Shown in pieces: positions 49,973 through 59,361 of a stretch of 64,000 nucleotides of DNA. The stretch lies in contig JAENYZ010000004.1 of the NCBI GenBank assembly GCA_016841525.1, positions 1-64,000 on the forward strand. Reading direction: 5' to 3'. Each line of letters starts with the position of its first letter. Position 1 is the first letter of the stretch. A program made the position numbers and the translations under genes. This stretch comes from Anaerolineaceae bacterium (GTDB lineage: Bacteria; Chloroflexota; Anaerolineae; Anaerolineales; Anaerolineaceae). The notes below the pieces were generated by a model. The model was not told where the DNA came from. It did no database searches and worked only from the letters and a program-made list of their open reading frames with translations.

Positions 49973-51277
49973 ATGACAGAACATCCCAATCATGAAACCC
50001 AAATCACCATAGAAGGTTTTGAACAGGTAGATTCCCTTGTTAGCAGCGTCACCGTCTATGCGCCCAAATCTAAACCCTCAGAAGAGGAACAATCCAGGGT
50101 CTATGACTGTCCAAATTGCGGCGCAACCACAGCCTATGATGTTGCAGGGGGAGGTGTTGCGTGTGAACACTGCGGCTATATTTCCCCGGTAAAATCAAAA
50201 ACCCTGGGGAAAATCGCAGATGAATTCGAATTCACCCTTGAAACCATTTCTCAAGCTGAGCGCGGCTGGGGCATCAAGCGACAGGGTCTGCATTGTAATG
50301 CCTGCGGTGCTGAATTATCTTTGCCGCAGGGCGTAATCAGCACAAGCTGTCCCTATTGTGCATCCAACCAGGTAAACCTGACGACAAGTTTGGAAGTATT
50401 CATTCAACCGCGTTTCTTAATTCCTTTCAAAATCACCATAGAACAAACCCATCAACTGTCAAAAACCTGGCTCGGGAAGGGATGGTTCCACCCGGATGAA
50501 CTTTCTGCCAGCAGCGTCATTCGCCGTTTTTCCGGTATTTATCTGCCATTCTGGACCTTTGATGCCAATGTCACTGCCCACTGGAAGGCGCAGGTTGGAT
50601 ATCAGAAAACTGTGCGGCATTATAATGCTTCACAAAAGAGGTGGGAGACCCGAACAAAAATCGAGTGGCGTTGGGAAAATGGCACAGTTCCTATCAACAT
50701 CGATGACCACCTTGTTACAGGCAGTTCATCGCAACATATCAGCCACAAGATCCTTGAACAGATTTATCCCTACCAGATGAAAGATCTTACTGCCTATCAC
50801 CCGGATTATTTGGCTGGCTGGCAAGCCCAGGCATACGAAACAACACTGACCGATGCCTGGGAAACGGGCAAACAAGCCATCCGGGAAGCAGCCAAAGAAG
50901 CTTGTTACCAGGACATTCCCACTTCACACGTCCGCAACTTTTCGATGACGGCAGATTTTGCCGATGAATCATGGCGCTATATCCTTTTGCCTGTTTACCT
51001 GGCGGCTTATAAGTTCGAGGATAAAACCTACCAGATCATGGTCAACGGACAAACAGGTCTTGTCGCGGGTCAAAAACCTGTTGCATGGTGGAAAATATGG
51101 CTGGCAATCGGGGCTTTCCTCTTGCCAGGCTTGATCCTGGGGTTAATCGGTTTACCGCTGCTGCTGGTAGGAGGTGCTGGCATCCTGCCCATTGGGGCCG
51201 GGATCATCCTTTTTGGTATTGGCATCGTCCTGAGCATCATGCTTTACAACAAAGCCCGCCAATCGGAGGCAAAATAA
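49973..51277 (+). CDS. Zinc-ribbon membrane protein A, unknown
   Basis: This 434-aa protein has two zinc ribbons: CPNCG...CEHCG at about 44-69 and CNACG...CPYCA at about 106-129. A conserved middle domain begins LIPFKITIEQ near 150 and includes WFHPDEL and IYLPFWTFDANV. Two or three transmembrane helices close the protein (about 370-425). Zinc-ribbon proteins with this VPFK..YWTFDA domain are widespread (often labelled TFIIB-type zinc ribbon or PriA-like) but have no assigned role. ATG 49973 is supported by AAAGGA; the upstream in-frame extension is rejected. It overlaps the next gene by 1 bp. Confidence 0.78.
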   Translation: MTEHPNHETQITIEGFEQVDSLVSSVTVYAPKSKPSEEEQSRVYDCPNCGATTAYDVAGGGVACEHCGYISPVKSKTLGKIADEFEFTLETISQAERGWGIKRQGLHCNACGAELSLPQGVISTSCPYCASNQVNLTTSLEVFIQPRFLIPFKITIEQTHQLSKTWLGKGWFHPDELSASSVIRRFSGIYLPFWTFDANVTAHWKAQVGYQKTVRHYNASQKRWETRTKIEWRWENGTVPINIDDHLVTGSSSQHISHKILEQIYPYQMKDLTAYHPDYLAGWQAQAYETTLTDAWETGKQAIREAAKEACYQDIPTSHVRNFSMTADFADESWRYILLPVYLAAYKFEDKTYQIMVNGQTGLVAGQKPVAWWKIWLAIGAFLLPGLILGLIGLPLLLVGGAGILPIGAGIILFGIGIVLSIMLYNKARQSEAK

Positions 51278-52392
51278 TGATGGTTCAACAAGTCACGCCC
51301 TTGAAAATTATTGAAGAAGGACAAAGGTTATGGGATTCAGATCGGCAGCCTGCCGGGTGTACGCACTGCCATCGCACATTTTTAGCACATGACTCACACA
51401 TCGACTCATCCTGCCCGCTGTGCCGCATCGGTCACCTCGAACCCCAGGCATTACAGATAAATCCCGCGGAACCCGAACGTATGCTGCCATTCAGAATAAA
51501 AACTGAGCATCTCAGGTCAATATTCACACAATTTTCATCAGGGGTATGGATCAAACCTGAAGATTTTACAACCGAAAATTTATTTCAGCGGACACAAAAA
51601 ATTTACTGGCCTTTATGGCTGGTGGACAGCGACGTCAAAGGTCAATGGCAAATGGAAGCGGGCTTTGATTACCAGGTCGAAAGCTCAAAAGAATACTTCC
51701 AGGACAGCCAGTGGCGTTCTCGAAAGATTGTGGAAGATCGCATCCGTTGGGAGCCGCGATTGGGAGGAATCAAATATCACGTCGACAATGTACCCGTACC
51801 AGCCTTGGAAGAACATCAAAATCGCCAACAAATGACAGGGGCATACAGACTGGAAAATGCAGGCCCTTTTCACCTGGACCAGTCAAATGACGCCTTGATT
51901 GAAGCCCCTGATCTGCCGCCAACAGATGCCTGGCCGCTGGCTAAACCCCAGGTAAATAAAAAGCTCAGCCAGGTATGTGCAGAAGCATCTGGCGCCCAGC
52001 ATAGCCGAAATTTTAGCATCACCGCAAAATACCAGAATTTGAATTGGACTCAATTCCTCCTGCCTATGTACACAAGTTACTATCAAGATGATGAAGGTAC
52101 GCCCCAAATCCTGGTTATCAACGGGGAAACCGGGGAAATCCAGGGGCCGCGCCTTGCTTCACAAAAACGAGGCTGGCGAATTGCAGCCATCATTGGTGGC
52201 ATCGCTGCCGTTTTGCTGCTGCTTGCCCTGCTTGGGTTTCTGATTTCACCCATCTTCCCACCGGCAAGCATCCTTGCAGTATTTTCAGGCATCTTTGGTT
52301 TTACAGCAGGGATAGGCGCATTGATACCTGCCATCTGGCCGTCACAATGGAATCGAAAGAACCAATCACCGGTAATTATAAAGAGGGACTGA
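51277..52392 (+). CDS. Zinc-ribbon membrane protein B, paralogue of A
   Basis: This 371-aa protein is related to its upstream neighbour. It keeps one ribbon (CTHCH...CPLCR, about 25-48), the MLPFRIKTEH and WIKPEDF region, and IYWPLWLVDSDVKGQW, matching IYLPFWTFDANVTAHW of A. A Trp/Arg-rich middle, SRNFSITAKY (A has VRNFSMTADF) and two C-terminal helices follow. It lacks the first ribbon. The start is ATG 51277 in TAATG (1-nt overlap with the stop of A), with GGAGG upstream. An in-frame extension back to 51085 is an overlap artefact. Confidence 0.78.
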   Translation: MMVQQVTPLKIIEEGQRLWDSDRQPAGCTHCHRTFLAHDSHIDSSCPLCRIGHLEPQALQINPAEPERMLPFRIKTEHLRSIFTQFSSGVWIKPEDFTTENLFQRTQKIYWPLWLVDSDVKGQWQMEAGFDYQVESSKEYFQDSQWRSRKIVEDRIRWEPRLGGIKYHVDNVPVPALEEHQNRQQMTGAYRLENAGPFHLDQSNDALIEAPDLPPTDAWPLAKPQVNKKLSQVCAEASGAQHSRNFSITAKYQNLNWTQFLLPMYTSYYQDDEGTPQILVINGETGEIQGPRLASQKRGWRIAAIIGGIAAVLLLLALLGFLISPIFPPASILAVFSGIFGFTAGIGALIPAIWPSQWNRKNQSPVIIKRD

Positions 52393-53169
52393 ATGAAAAT
52401 TGTCAACCCACAGCGTTATAAAAAATTTGTAGCGGAAGCACAGAACGCCAGTTTCTCCGGGTGGGACTTCAGCTGGCTTGATGAACGACTGATCCAGGAA
52501 GATCCCCCATGGGATTATCGAAAATTGGTCCTGGATCATATGAAAGGTATCCATTCCATGCTTGATATGGGCACAGGCGGTGGTGAGTTTCTAGCATCAT
52601 TAGCACCACTGCCTGAAGATACCCATGCTTCGGAATCCTACCCACCCAACCAGGTCATCGCCGCAAGAAATTTGGAACCCCTTGGCATTACTGTCCATAA
52701 ATTTACTAAATATGTTCCACTTCCATTTGAAGATGCGTATTTTGATCTTGTTATAAACCGCCACGATGATTTTGAGCCGGCTGAGGTTAAGCGAATACTG
52801 AAACCTGGCGGGGTGTTCATCACTCAGCAAGTTGGCGGTTTGAACAATCTCGAACTCAACCAGGTTCTTCAAGAAAAAATTGCTTTTGAATTTATGGAAT
52901 GGGGATTGGCACCAACATTGATAGATCTATACGAAGCGGATTTTGTGGTTGAAATTGCAGAAAAAGCTGCTTTAAAATCAACATTTCCAGATATCGGCGC
53001 TGTTGTCTATTATCTGAAAGCCATCCCCTGGCAGGTCAAAGGATTTGACCCGACCACACACACAGAAGCATTGGTGAAACTTCACAATATCATCGAAGGA
53101 CAGGGTAAGTTTGTCGCGACCGCCCATCGTTTTATCATCATCGCCAAAAAGAAAGTGCCAAAGACATGA
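52393..53169 (+). CDS. Class I SAM-dependent methyltransferase
   Basis: This 258-aa protein has the Rossmann-type SAM motif MLDMGTGGGEFL near residues 56-67, an acidic motif II position at HASESYPPN, and YFDLVINRHDDF near 116-127 (motif IV region). KRILKPGGVFITQQVGG near 133-149 is the typical motif V/VI region. The substrate is unknown. Its ATG directly follows the stop of zinc-ribbon B (TGAATG) and its end overlaps the next gene by 4 bp, so it belongs to a tightly packed operon. Confidence 0.85.
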   Translation: MKIVNPQRYKKFVAEAQNASFSGWDFSWLDERLIQEDPPWDYRKLVLDHMKGIHSMLDMGTGGGEFLASLAPLPEDTHASESYPPNQVIAARNLEPLGITVHKFTKYVPLPFEDAYFDLVINRHDDFEPAEVKRILKPGGVFITQQVGGLNNLELNQVLQEKIAFEFMEWGLAPTLIDLYEADFVVEIAEKAALKSTFPDIGAVVYYLKAIPWQVKGFDPTTHTEALVKLHNIIEGQGKFVATAHRFIIIAKKKVPKT

Positions 53170-53582
53170 AAAAGAATAAGATCGAATTCCCGGAATTGAT
53201 AAAAGTCTTTTCTTTTTGGCTTTATCTCCTTGGCAGCTCACTCACGCTCATTAATCATGGCATTGAAATGTCCCTGTGGTTAATGACCTTTGCTGTGGTC
53301 ATCAATGTTGCTGTGAGCCTCCTCCCCTGGATGGGCTTTCGCTGGCTTGCCTTGTCCAAAAAGGGTTCCAAAACCGGTAGATGGCTGGCGGTCTTTCTCA
53401 ATATTGCCTCCTGGGGAAGCTTTGGGTACGCCATGTACTTTCGGTTGCGGCGAGATCTCCCCAGGTTCTATACCATGATTACAATCACAACACTGATTTG
53501 GGCGGCTGAAATCCTGCTTTTCGTTTACAGCAGGCATGCTTTTACAGATGGAATAACTGGTGATAAACTTGATGAAAATTAG
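53166..53582 (+). CDS. Small membrane protein, unknown
   Basis: This 138-aa protein has four predicted transmembrane helices (about residues 11-29, 34-54, 71-92 and 100-122), short loops and a basic loop ALSKKGSKTGR. The ATG overlaps the methyltransferase stop as ATGA. It ends the zinc-ribbon cluster 34 bp before upp. No family is recognised. Confidence 0.65.
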   Translation: MKKNKIEFPELIKVFSFWLYLLGSSLTLINHGIEMSLWLMTFAVVINVAVSLLPWMGFRWLALSKKGSKTGRWLAVFLNIASWGSFGYAMYFRLRRDLPRFYTMITITTLIWAAEILLFVYSRHAFTDGITGDKLDEN

Positions 53583-53616
53583 ACTCGTATTATGACGGCA
53601 TGAAAGGTTAAATTGA

Positions 53617-54240
53617 ATGAAAAACGTCTTTGAATCCTCCCATCCCCTTGTCAAACATAAATTAACTCGAATTCGGGATAAAAATACAAAACCGAAGAAA
53701 TTTCGAGAGCTGGTTCGAGAATTGGGTGCGCTGCTAACCTATGAAGCCACCATGGACCTTGAAACAACGACTGTTAGCGTTGAAACCCCGTTAACCACAA
53801 CCCGTGGTGAGGATTTGAAGGACAAGATCGGGCTGGTACCCATCCTCCGATCAGGCTTGGGTATGGTTGAAGGCGTTTGGGAATTAATGCCCTCTGCTGA
53901 AGTCTGGCACATCGGTCTTTATCGAGATGAGCGCACCCTTAAACCCGTTGCTTATTACAACCGCCTCCCAATTGCACCCACAGTCTCCGTCTGCCTGATC
54001 CTGGACCCCATGCTTGCGACGGGGGGATCCGCCGTTGCTACTGTGGATATCCTCAAGAATTGGGGGGTTGCCAGGATAAAATTTGTTGGCATAATTGCCT
54101 CGCCTGAGGGCATTACACGCTTGCACGGTGCTCACCCCGATGTTCCCATTCACCTGGCAGCGATTGACGACCACCTGAATGAACACGGCTATATTGTCCC
54201 TGGTTTGGGGGATGCAGGCGATCGTCAGTTTGGCACTTAA
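53617..54240 (+). CDS. upp: Uracil phosphoribosyltransferase
   Basis: Upp makes UMP from uracil and PRPP in pyrimidine salvage. The 207-aa length is standard. [14 protein letters not shown] is at about 68-81, the PRPP loop [10 protein letters not shown] at about 129-138, and the uracil-binding [10 protein letters not shown] at the C-terminus. It is the last gene of the plus-strand run that starts at 49973; AAGG upstream is a weak Shine-Dalgarno. Confidence 0.95.
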   Translation: MKNVFESSHPLVKHKLTRIRDKNTKPKKFRELVRELGALLTYEATMDLETTTVSVETPLTTTRGEDLKDKIGLVPILRSGLGMVEGVWELMPSAEVWHIGLYRDERTLKPVAYYNRLPIAPTVSVCLILDPMLATGGSAVATVDILKNWGVARIKFVGIIASPEGITRLHGAHPDVPIHLAAIDDHLNEHGYIVPGLGDAGDRQFGT

Positions 54241-54302
54241 CAACCACCGATGTTAGCAAGCCTGAAAAAACAATTTAATTGACGCACATCACACGCTGTT
54301 AA

Positions 54303-54331
54303 AAATTCAAGCCGCCCAAAAAGGCGGCTTG
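54303..54331 (-). terminator. Rho-independent terminator of tpiA
   Basis: CAAGCCGCC (54308-54316) pairs with GGCGGCTTG (54323-54331). On the minus strand AATTTTT follows, so it ends tpiA. On the plus strand the tail is poor, though the stem may still slow transcription from upp. Confidence 0.85.
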
Positions 54332-54354
54332 ATAATTATCAGAAAAATAGTATT

Positions 54355-55143
54355 TTACTCTTTTGATGTTTCCTCAACGATTGTCACTAATGAAGCGCCT
54401 TTAATGATGCCAACAAAGGCATCGGCTGTAAGGCTGGCGCCGCCAACCAGGCCGCCGTCGATATCGGACATCGCGAAAAGTTCTGCAGCATTATTAGGTT
54501 TGATAGAACCGCCATATTGGATCCGCATAGCATTGGCTCGCTGATCACCGAATTGCTGCTTGAGCAGCGGACGGATGACATTCTTATGAACGTTGTTGGC
54601 ATCTTCAGGCGTTGCAGTTCGCCCTGTGCCAATCGCCCAAACAGGTTCGTAAGCAATGGTGATATGCGCTGCCTGGTCTTCCGTGATACCAGCTAATCCT
54701 TCAGAAATCTGGCGGGTGACGACAGCTTCTGTTTGCCCAGCTTCGTTCTCTTCTAGGGTCTCGCCAACGCAGACGATCACGTCAAGCCCAGCAGCTAAAG
54801 CTGCTTTCAGGCGTTTGTTGACTGTCTCATCGGTTTCGCCAAAGAAGGTTCTGCGTTCTGAATGGCCAACAATCACAAAATCACAAACTTCTGCAACCAT
54901 CTGAGGTGCAACCTCACCCGTATAGGCACCTGATTCTTCCCAAAACAGGTTTTGAGCGCCAACTTTCAATGCTTTACCCTTGCATAATTCAGCCACAGCC
55001 GGCACAGCTAAGTAAGAAGGTGCGACGGCAACGTCAACAGCATCGAAATTTTCAAGCTCAGGCAGCATCTTCGACACCAGGTCAACAGCCTCAGCGATGG
55101 TTTTATTCATCTTCCAGTTTCCAGCTACATAAATTTTTCGCAT
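54355..55143 (-). CDS. tpiA: Triose-phosphate isomerase
   Basis: TpiA interconverts DHAP and glyceraldehyde 3-phosphate. The 262-aa protein has GNWKMNKT at residues 8-15 with the catalytic Lys, the catalytic His in VIVGHSERR near 91-99, the catalytic Glu in IAYEPVWAIGTG near 166-177, and a GGSIKPNN phosphate loop near 212-219. It forms a glycolytic block with pgk and gap on the same strand; each is separated by a terminator-like hairpin, so they may be separate or attenuated transcripts. AAAGG precedes the ATG. Confidence 0.95.
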   Translation of the reverse strand: MRKIYVAGNWKMNKTIAEAVDLVSKMLPELENFDAVDVAVAPSYLAVPAVAELCKGKALKVGAQNLFWEESGAYTGEVAPQMVAEVCDFVIVGHSERRTFFGETDETVNKRLKAALAAGLDVIVCVGETLEENEAGQTEAVVTRQISEGLAGITEDQAAHITIAYEPVWAIGTGRTATPEDANNVHKNVIRPLLKQQFGDQRANAMRIQYGGSIKPNNAAELFAMSDIDGGLVGGASLTADAFVGIIKGASLVTIVEETSKE

Positions 55144-55247
55144 TTGATCACCCTTTCTTTTCCTAATTTTGATTGTTAATAATTGCGCTAACTAGATTTT
55201 ACCAGCAAAACACCATTGATAATGAGTAAAAAGGACATCGAAACAAG

Positions 55248-55284
55248 AAAGGCTATCCATTTCGATTAATAACAGATAGCCTTT
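55248..55284 (-). terminator. Hairpin between pgk and tpiA
   Basis: AAAGGCTATC (55248-55257) pairs with GATAGCCTTT (55275-55284) around a 17-nt loop. The tail on either side is only short T-runs, so termination may be partial. Confidence 0.6.
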
Positions 55285-55314
55285 TCAAACAAATATATCC
55301 CTTTGAATATTTAC

Positions 55315-56490
55315 TTACTTATCATCCAGGGCTGCCAGTCCGGGCAGCATTTTGCCTTCCAGCATTTCCAATGAAGCGCCGCCGCCGGTAGAAATATGGG
55401 TGATCTTATCCTCTAAACCGGATTTCTTAATGGCTGAAGCAGAATCACCGCCGCCCACAATGCCAATGGCGTCACTCTCAGCAATTGCTTTTGCGACTTC
55501 AAAGGTGCCTTTGGCAAATTTTTCGAGTTCAAATACACCCATGGGGCCATTCCACACCACCGTGCCAGCCTTTTTGATAATATCCGAGAAGGCTTCAACA
55601 GTACGAGGTCCAATATCCAGAATGCGCCATCCAGCCGGCACATCACCGACATCCATAACTTTATCTGCTGCGTTTGCATCAAAGGCATCTGCAATGACAA
55701 CGTCCACTGGCAAAACGAGCTTTCCACCCGCCATGTCCAGCAATTCCTTTGCGGTGTCAAGAACCTCATCCTCAACCAGGGAATCCGCCATGGCATAACC
55801 CTGGGCTTTGAAAAATGTGTTGGCCATGCCCCCGCCGATCAGAATTCTATCTGCTTTCTTGATCAGGTTATCAATAACGCCAATTTTGTCACTGACTTTT
55901 GCACCACCGAGAATGGCAACAAAAGGACGTTTGGGATCAGCAATGGCATTTCCCAGGTATTTGATTTCCTTCTCCAGCAAGAATCCTGCCGCAGCTGGTA
56001 GGTAATCTGCCACACCTGTTGTTGAGGCATGCGCACGATGCGCAGAACCAAATGCATCATTGACGAACAGGTCTGCCAGAGAAGCTAATTCCTTTGCCAT
56101 CTCAGGATCATTTGCTTTCTCCCCGGCATGGAAACGCGTGTTCTCCAGAACAAGTACCTCATTTAGTGCTAAATCCTCAGCAGCTTTCTGAGCGACTTCG
56201 CCAATGCAATCTTCAGCAAATTTCACAGGCACATCCAATAAAGTGCCTAAATAATCTGCCACGGGCTTCAAGCTAAATGCAGGATCCGGTTCGCCTTTTG
56301 GGCGGCCGAGGTGCGAACACAAAATCACAGCTGCATCATTTTCCAGCAAATATTTAATGGTTGGAAGCGCTGCTTGAATACGGGTATCGTCACCAACTTT
56401 ACCTTCACTGATCGGCACATTAAAATCAACACGGACAAGCACTTTCTTGCCTTTTACATCCAGATCTGTCAACATTTTTTTACTGAACAT
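55315..56490 (-). CDS. pgk: Phosphoglycerate kinase
   Basis: Pgk transfers phosphate between 1,3-bisphosphoglycerate and ADP. The 391-aa protein has [11 protein letters not shown] near residues 18-28, [11 protein letters not shown] near 59-69, [11 protein letters not shown] near 139-149, and the C-terminal nucleotide loop [11 protein letters not shown] near 344-354. AAAGGAG lies upstream of the ATG at a somewhat long spacing. It lies between gap and tpiA. Confidence 0.95.
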   Translation of the reverse strand: MFSKKMLTDLDVKGKKVLVRVDFNVPISEGKVGDDTRIQAALPTIKYLLENDAAVILCSHLGRPKGEPDPAFSLKPVADYLGTLLDVPVKFAEDCIGEVAQKAAEDLALNEVLVLENTRFHAGEKANDPEMAKELASLADLFVNDAFGSAHRAHASTTGVADYLPAAAGFLLEKEIKYLGNAIADPKRPFVAILGGAKVSDKIGVIDNLIKKADRILIGGGMANTFFKAQGYAMADSLVEDEVLDTAKELLDMAGGKLVLPVDVVIADAFDANAADKVMDVGDVPAGWRILDIGPRTVEAFSDIIKKAGTVVWNGPMGVFELEKFAKGTFEVAKAIAESDAIGIVGGGDSASAIKKSGLEDKITHISTGGGASLEMLEGKMLPGLAALDDK

Positions 56491-56510
56491 TTCTTAAATA
56501 GCTCCTTTCA

Positions 56511-56550
56511 AAAAAAATGCGTAATGTGATTTTAAGCAGCACATTACGCA
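56511..56550 (-). terminator. Rho-independent terminator of gap
   Basis: TGCGTAATGTG (56518-56528) and CACATTACGCA (56540-56550) form an 11-bp perfect stem. On the minus strand a run of T follows. It separates gap from pgk. Confidence 0.9.
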
Positions 56551-56580
56551 TAATGTTTATTGAGTCTCTAAAGGACGATA

Positions 56581-57612
56581 TTAGAGGGACTTCGCCATCA
56601 GTGCTGCCAGGTCAGCTGTTCGGCAGGAGTAACCCCACTCGTTGTCGTACCAGGTGACGACTTTAACGAAGGTGCCGTCCATCACTGCAGTTAGAGCAGC
56701 ATCAATGATTGATGAATGCGGATTACCCTTAAGGTCCATGGAAACCAGGGGTTCGGTGCTAAATTGGAGAATACCCTTCATTGATCCTTCAGCGGCTGCC
56801 TTGAAGAGCCCATTAAGTTCTTCCACGGATGCGGGTTTCTCAACCTCAGCCACAAAGTCCACAATTGAGACTGTAGGGGTCGGTACGCGTAACGCGTAGC
56901 CGTCGAATTTGCCCTTTAAGTCAGGAATTACCAGGGCAACTGCTTTTGCGGCACCGGTGGTTGTTGGGATGATGTTCAATGCTGCAGCACGAGCACGACG
57001 TGGATCTTTGTGAGCCAGGTCAAGAATGCGCTGATCATTGGTGTATGAGTGAATGGTTGTCATCAAGCCACGTTTGATAATGTAGTTATCATGAACAATT
57101 TTCGCAGCAGGCGCTAAACAGTTTGTGGTGCAGGACGCATTTGAAACAATATGATGTTTTGCGGGATCATACATTTCATCGTTAACACCAAGAACAATCG
57201 TCAGGTCTTCATTTTTTGCAGGAGCAGAAATGATAACCTTCTTAGCACCACCGCCATCAATATGCGAATTAGCACCGGGTTTAGACTCGGTACCCTTTCC
57301 ATCACGGAAAATACCGGTCGATTCAATGACGATATCCACATCAAGATCTGCCCAGGGCAAAGCATAAGGATTGCGTTCTGAAAGAACCTCAATTTCCTCA
57401 CCATCAACGACCAAATTACCGTCTTTAACCTCGACTGTGCCGTCATAGATGCCGTAGTTTGAGTCGTATTTAAATAGATGAGCGTTTGTCTCTGCATCAA
57501 AGAGATCGTTAACAGCTACAACTTCAATGGCATCTGGATGCCTTTCATTGATTGCTTTTAATACTTGCCGACCAATACGGCCGAATCCGTTAATACCCAC
57601 ACGAATTGTCAT
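56581..57612 (-). CDS. gap: Glyceraldehyde-3-phosphate dehydrogenase (type I)
   Basis: Gap oxidises glyceraldehyde 3-phosphate with NAD+ and phosphate. The 343-aa protein has the NAD motif INGFGRIGR at residues 8-16, VNDLFD near 34-39 with the Asp that favours NAD over NADP, and the catalytic Cys in SNASCTTN near 158-165. WYDNEWGYS lies near the C-terminus. AGGAGG lies before the ATG. It is first of the tpiA-pgk-gap block in transcription order and follows yvcK. Confidence 0.96.
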   Translation of the reverse strand: MTIRVGINGFGRIGRQVLKAINERHPDAIEVVAVNDLFDAETNAHLFKYDSNYGIYDGTVEVKDGNLVVDGEEIEVLSERNPYALPWADLDVDIVIESTGIFRDGKGTESKPGANSHIDGGGAKKVIISAPAKNEDLTIVLGVNDEMYDPAKHHIVSNASCTTNCLAPAAKIVHDNYIIKRGLMTTIHSYTNDQRILDLAHKDPRRARAAALNIIPTTTGAAKAVALVIPDLKGKFDGYALRVPTPTVSIVDFVAEVEKPASVEELNGLFKAAAEGSMKGILQFSTEPLVSMDLKGNPHSSIIDAALTAVMDGTFVKVVTWYDNEWGYSCRTADLAALMAKSL

Positions 57613-57693
57613 TTCTTGCCTCCTATATGATTAGTTTTTATCAAATTTATTTTACCATCAATGAACAAAGATGAATGAATTAATTCTACTATT

Positions 57694-59031
57694 TTAGTGA
57701 TTATTGTTCATTAATGGACCTGTTCTTTCGTAAAATAAGTCCATGATTGTCTTTGATAATCGCTTGGAATCATGCCGCCAGGGATAAGTGGTGTCGATCA
57801 GATCAGCACAATAAACTGCTGTATGCGCCTTTAACTCCTGGTCCATTTTGACCCAATCGACATCTTCACCCAGCCTTCCTTCAAAATGATTATTGCAAAT
57901 AACAAGGTCAAAGATATCCTGTCCGACATGGGATTCTACGGATTTTACATGGTCGAGGCAGGAAAATTTATCGGTTTCGCCGCGTTCGGTGGCAACATTG
58001 CATATAAAAAATTTTAATGCCTGGCTGGCACGTACAGCTTCAGCCAGATCCCGAACAAGCAAATTCGGCAGTAAGCTTGAATAAAGGCTCCCCGGCCCGA
58101 TAATAATCAGGTCAGCATTTAACACAGCAGAAATTGCGGGTGGGAATGCGGGTGTATTGGCAGGGTCCAACCACAAGCGCTGAATCGCCCCCACTGTTTC
58201 GCGAATTTGCGTTTCACCTGAGACATGGAGTCTATTTCCGTTTTCATCAATGAGATCTGCCAGAAGACGGATGTCCGTCAGTGTTGACGGCAGCACCTGG
58301 CCGTAAACAGCCAGCACCCGCCCTGACTCCGCAACAGCTTCCTCGAAACTCCCCGTAATATCCGTCATCGCAGTGATGAATAAATTACCCAACGAATGCC
58401 CTTCCAACCCGGCACCGCTGGCAAAGCGATACTGGAAAACCTGTGAAAGCAAATCCTCATTGTTGCTCAAGGCTGCAAGGCAGTTGCGAATATCACCCGG
58501 TGGTAATACCCCCATTTGTCTTCGAAGTTCTCCAGAGGAACCACCATCATCAGCCACGGTAACGATCGCAGTGATATTATGGGTGAATTCCTTCAAACCA
58601 CGCAGTAAGGATGCAAGCCCATGCCCACCGCCAAGGACGACAATCCTAGGACCGCGGTCCCGCCTGCGAAATGAATCGAGGGCTTCTATCACAGGTTTAC
58701 CAGGGGGAACAAAAGGTTTAAGCAAGGAGCGATTCGAGCCCCAAATGCCGATCAGAACCAGGGTAACCCCAATACCGCCGAAAATGATCACACGTATGGG
58801 CCGATCGAGGAATCTTAAGGATAGATAGGCAAGGGCAGGAAGCCACCAGGTTTCAGGGGCGTTGCGATAAATATCAAGAATAAACATCGTCAGGCCAACA
58901 CCAAGCAGCGTTGTGCCAATCAATGCCAAAATTAACCAGCGTTTAAAACCCAGGCCTGGTCGCAGCCATTGCACTTCCCGACGGAGCACGTTCCACAATC
59001 GAGAAAATATGTTTTTCTGTTTATCTTGCAT
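57694..59031 (-). CDS. yvcK: YvcK/CofD-like gluconeogenesis factor
   Basis: YvcK-type proteins bind UDP-GlcNAc and are needed for growth on gluconeogenic carbon and for normal cell-wall synthesis. The 445-aa protein has VVLGGGHGLASLLRGLK near 131-147, TVADDGGSSGELR near 157-169, PPGDIRNCL near 176-184 and GHSLGNLF near 212-219. Unlike the soluble Bacillus protein it has an N-terminal extension with two to three transmembrane helices (about 29-115). No Shine-Dalgarno is visible; TATTAT lies 9 nt upstream. Its position beside tpiA/pgk/gap fits a role in glycolysis/gluconeogenesis balance. Confidence 0.9.
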   Translation of the reverse strand: MQDKQKNIFSRLWNVLRREVQWLRPGLGFKRWLILALIGTTLLGVGLTMFILDIYRNAPETWWLPALAYLSLRFLDRPIRVIIFGGIGVTLVLIGIWGSNRSLLKPFVPPGKPVIEALDSFRRRDRGPRIVVLGGGHGLASLLRGLKEFTHNITAIVTVADDGGSSGELRRQMGVLPPGDIRNCLAALSNNEDLLSQVFQYRFASGAGLEGHSLGNLFITAMTDITGSFEEAVAESGRVLAVYGQVLPSTLTDIRLLADLIDENGNRLHVSGETQIRETVGAIQRLWLDPANTPAFPPAISAVLNADLIIIGPGSLYSSLLPNLLVRDLAEAVRASQALKFFICNVATERGETDKFSCLDHVKSVESHVGQDIFDLVICNNHFEGRLGEDVDWVKMDQELKAHTAVYCADLIDTTYPWRHDSKRLSKTIMDLFYERTGPLMNNNH

Positions 59032-59094
59032 GATAGAAAAATAATAGCAGGATTCCAGTTAATCGTCAACGTGATAAATTCACAAAATATTAAT

Positions 59095-59112
59095 GAGGCT
59101 GTCTGAAAAGTA
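59095..59112. repeat. Insertion-sequence-like terminus remnant
   Basis: GAGGCTGTCTGAAAAGTA looks like the end of an insertion sequence, since several families have tips of the GGCTGTCTxAAAA type. No transposase and no matching inverted end are present nearby, so at most this is a relic. Confidence 0.25.
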
Positions 59113-59175
59113 CTTCTAATCGAAATGATAATCTAGGATAGCAAGAGTCCTGATTCCATCTCCCTTTGGCCAAAA

Positions 59176-59275
59176 GGGGAGGGTTTTATAAAATGAACAG
59201 ACCCCGAACATTAAGTCTTTTCCAAAATTACCAGGTGAGTTATAAGCATTTCCTCGTGGCTATTTGTTACTTTTC
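59176..59275 (+). repeat. Dispersed intergenic repeat, copy B
   Basis: It matches copy A (30329-30427) from GAGGGTTTT onward. The same ATGAACAGA frame starts at 59194, stays open through the repeat and continues as a possible frame of about 53 codons. A hairpin (CTCCC/GGGAG) precedes it, as in copy A. Confidence 0.6.
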
Positions 59276-59349
59276 AGCAAGCTCTTTTTTCACTCAAAAA
59301 ATGCCAATTCAAAACAAATCAAGAACCATCCATCGATCATCTTTCATGC

Positions 59350-59355
59350 TATAAT
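59350..59355 (+). promoter_or_regulatory. Extended -10 of a candidate leaderless promoter (ROK gene)
   Basis: TGCTATAAT is an extended -10, and the hexamer ends 6 nt before the ATG at 59362. The intervening CACCCC is no Shine-Dalgarno. This is the clearest of the leaderless cases. Confidence 0.55.
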
Positions 59356-59361
59356 CACCCC

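Noticed and set aside
51085-51276. 64-codon N-terminal extension of zinc-ribbon protein B
   Set aside because: It overlaps the end of protein A in another frame. The ATG at 51277 has its own Shine-Dalgarno and the TAATG junction.
59166-59354. 62-codon frame through copy B of the dispersed repeat, as a gene
   Set aside because: It has no Shine-Dalgarno, runs through repeat DNA and is truncated in copy A. It is kept only as a finding.
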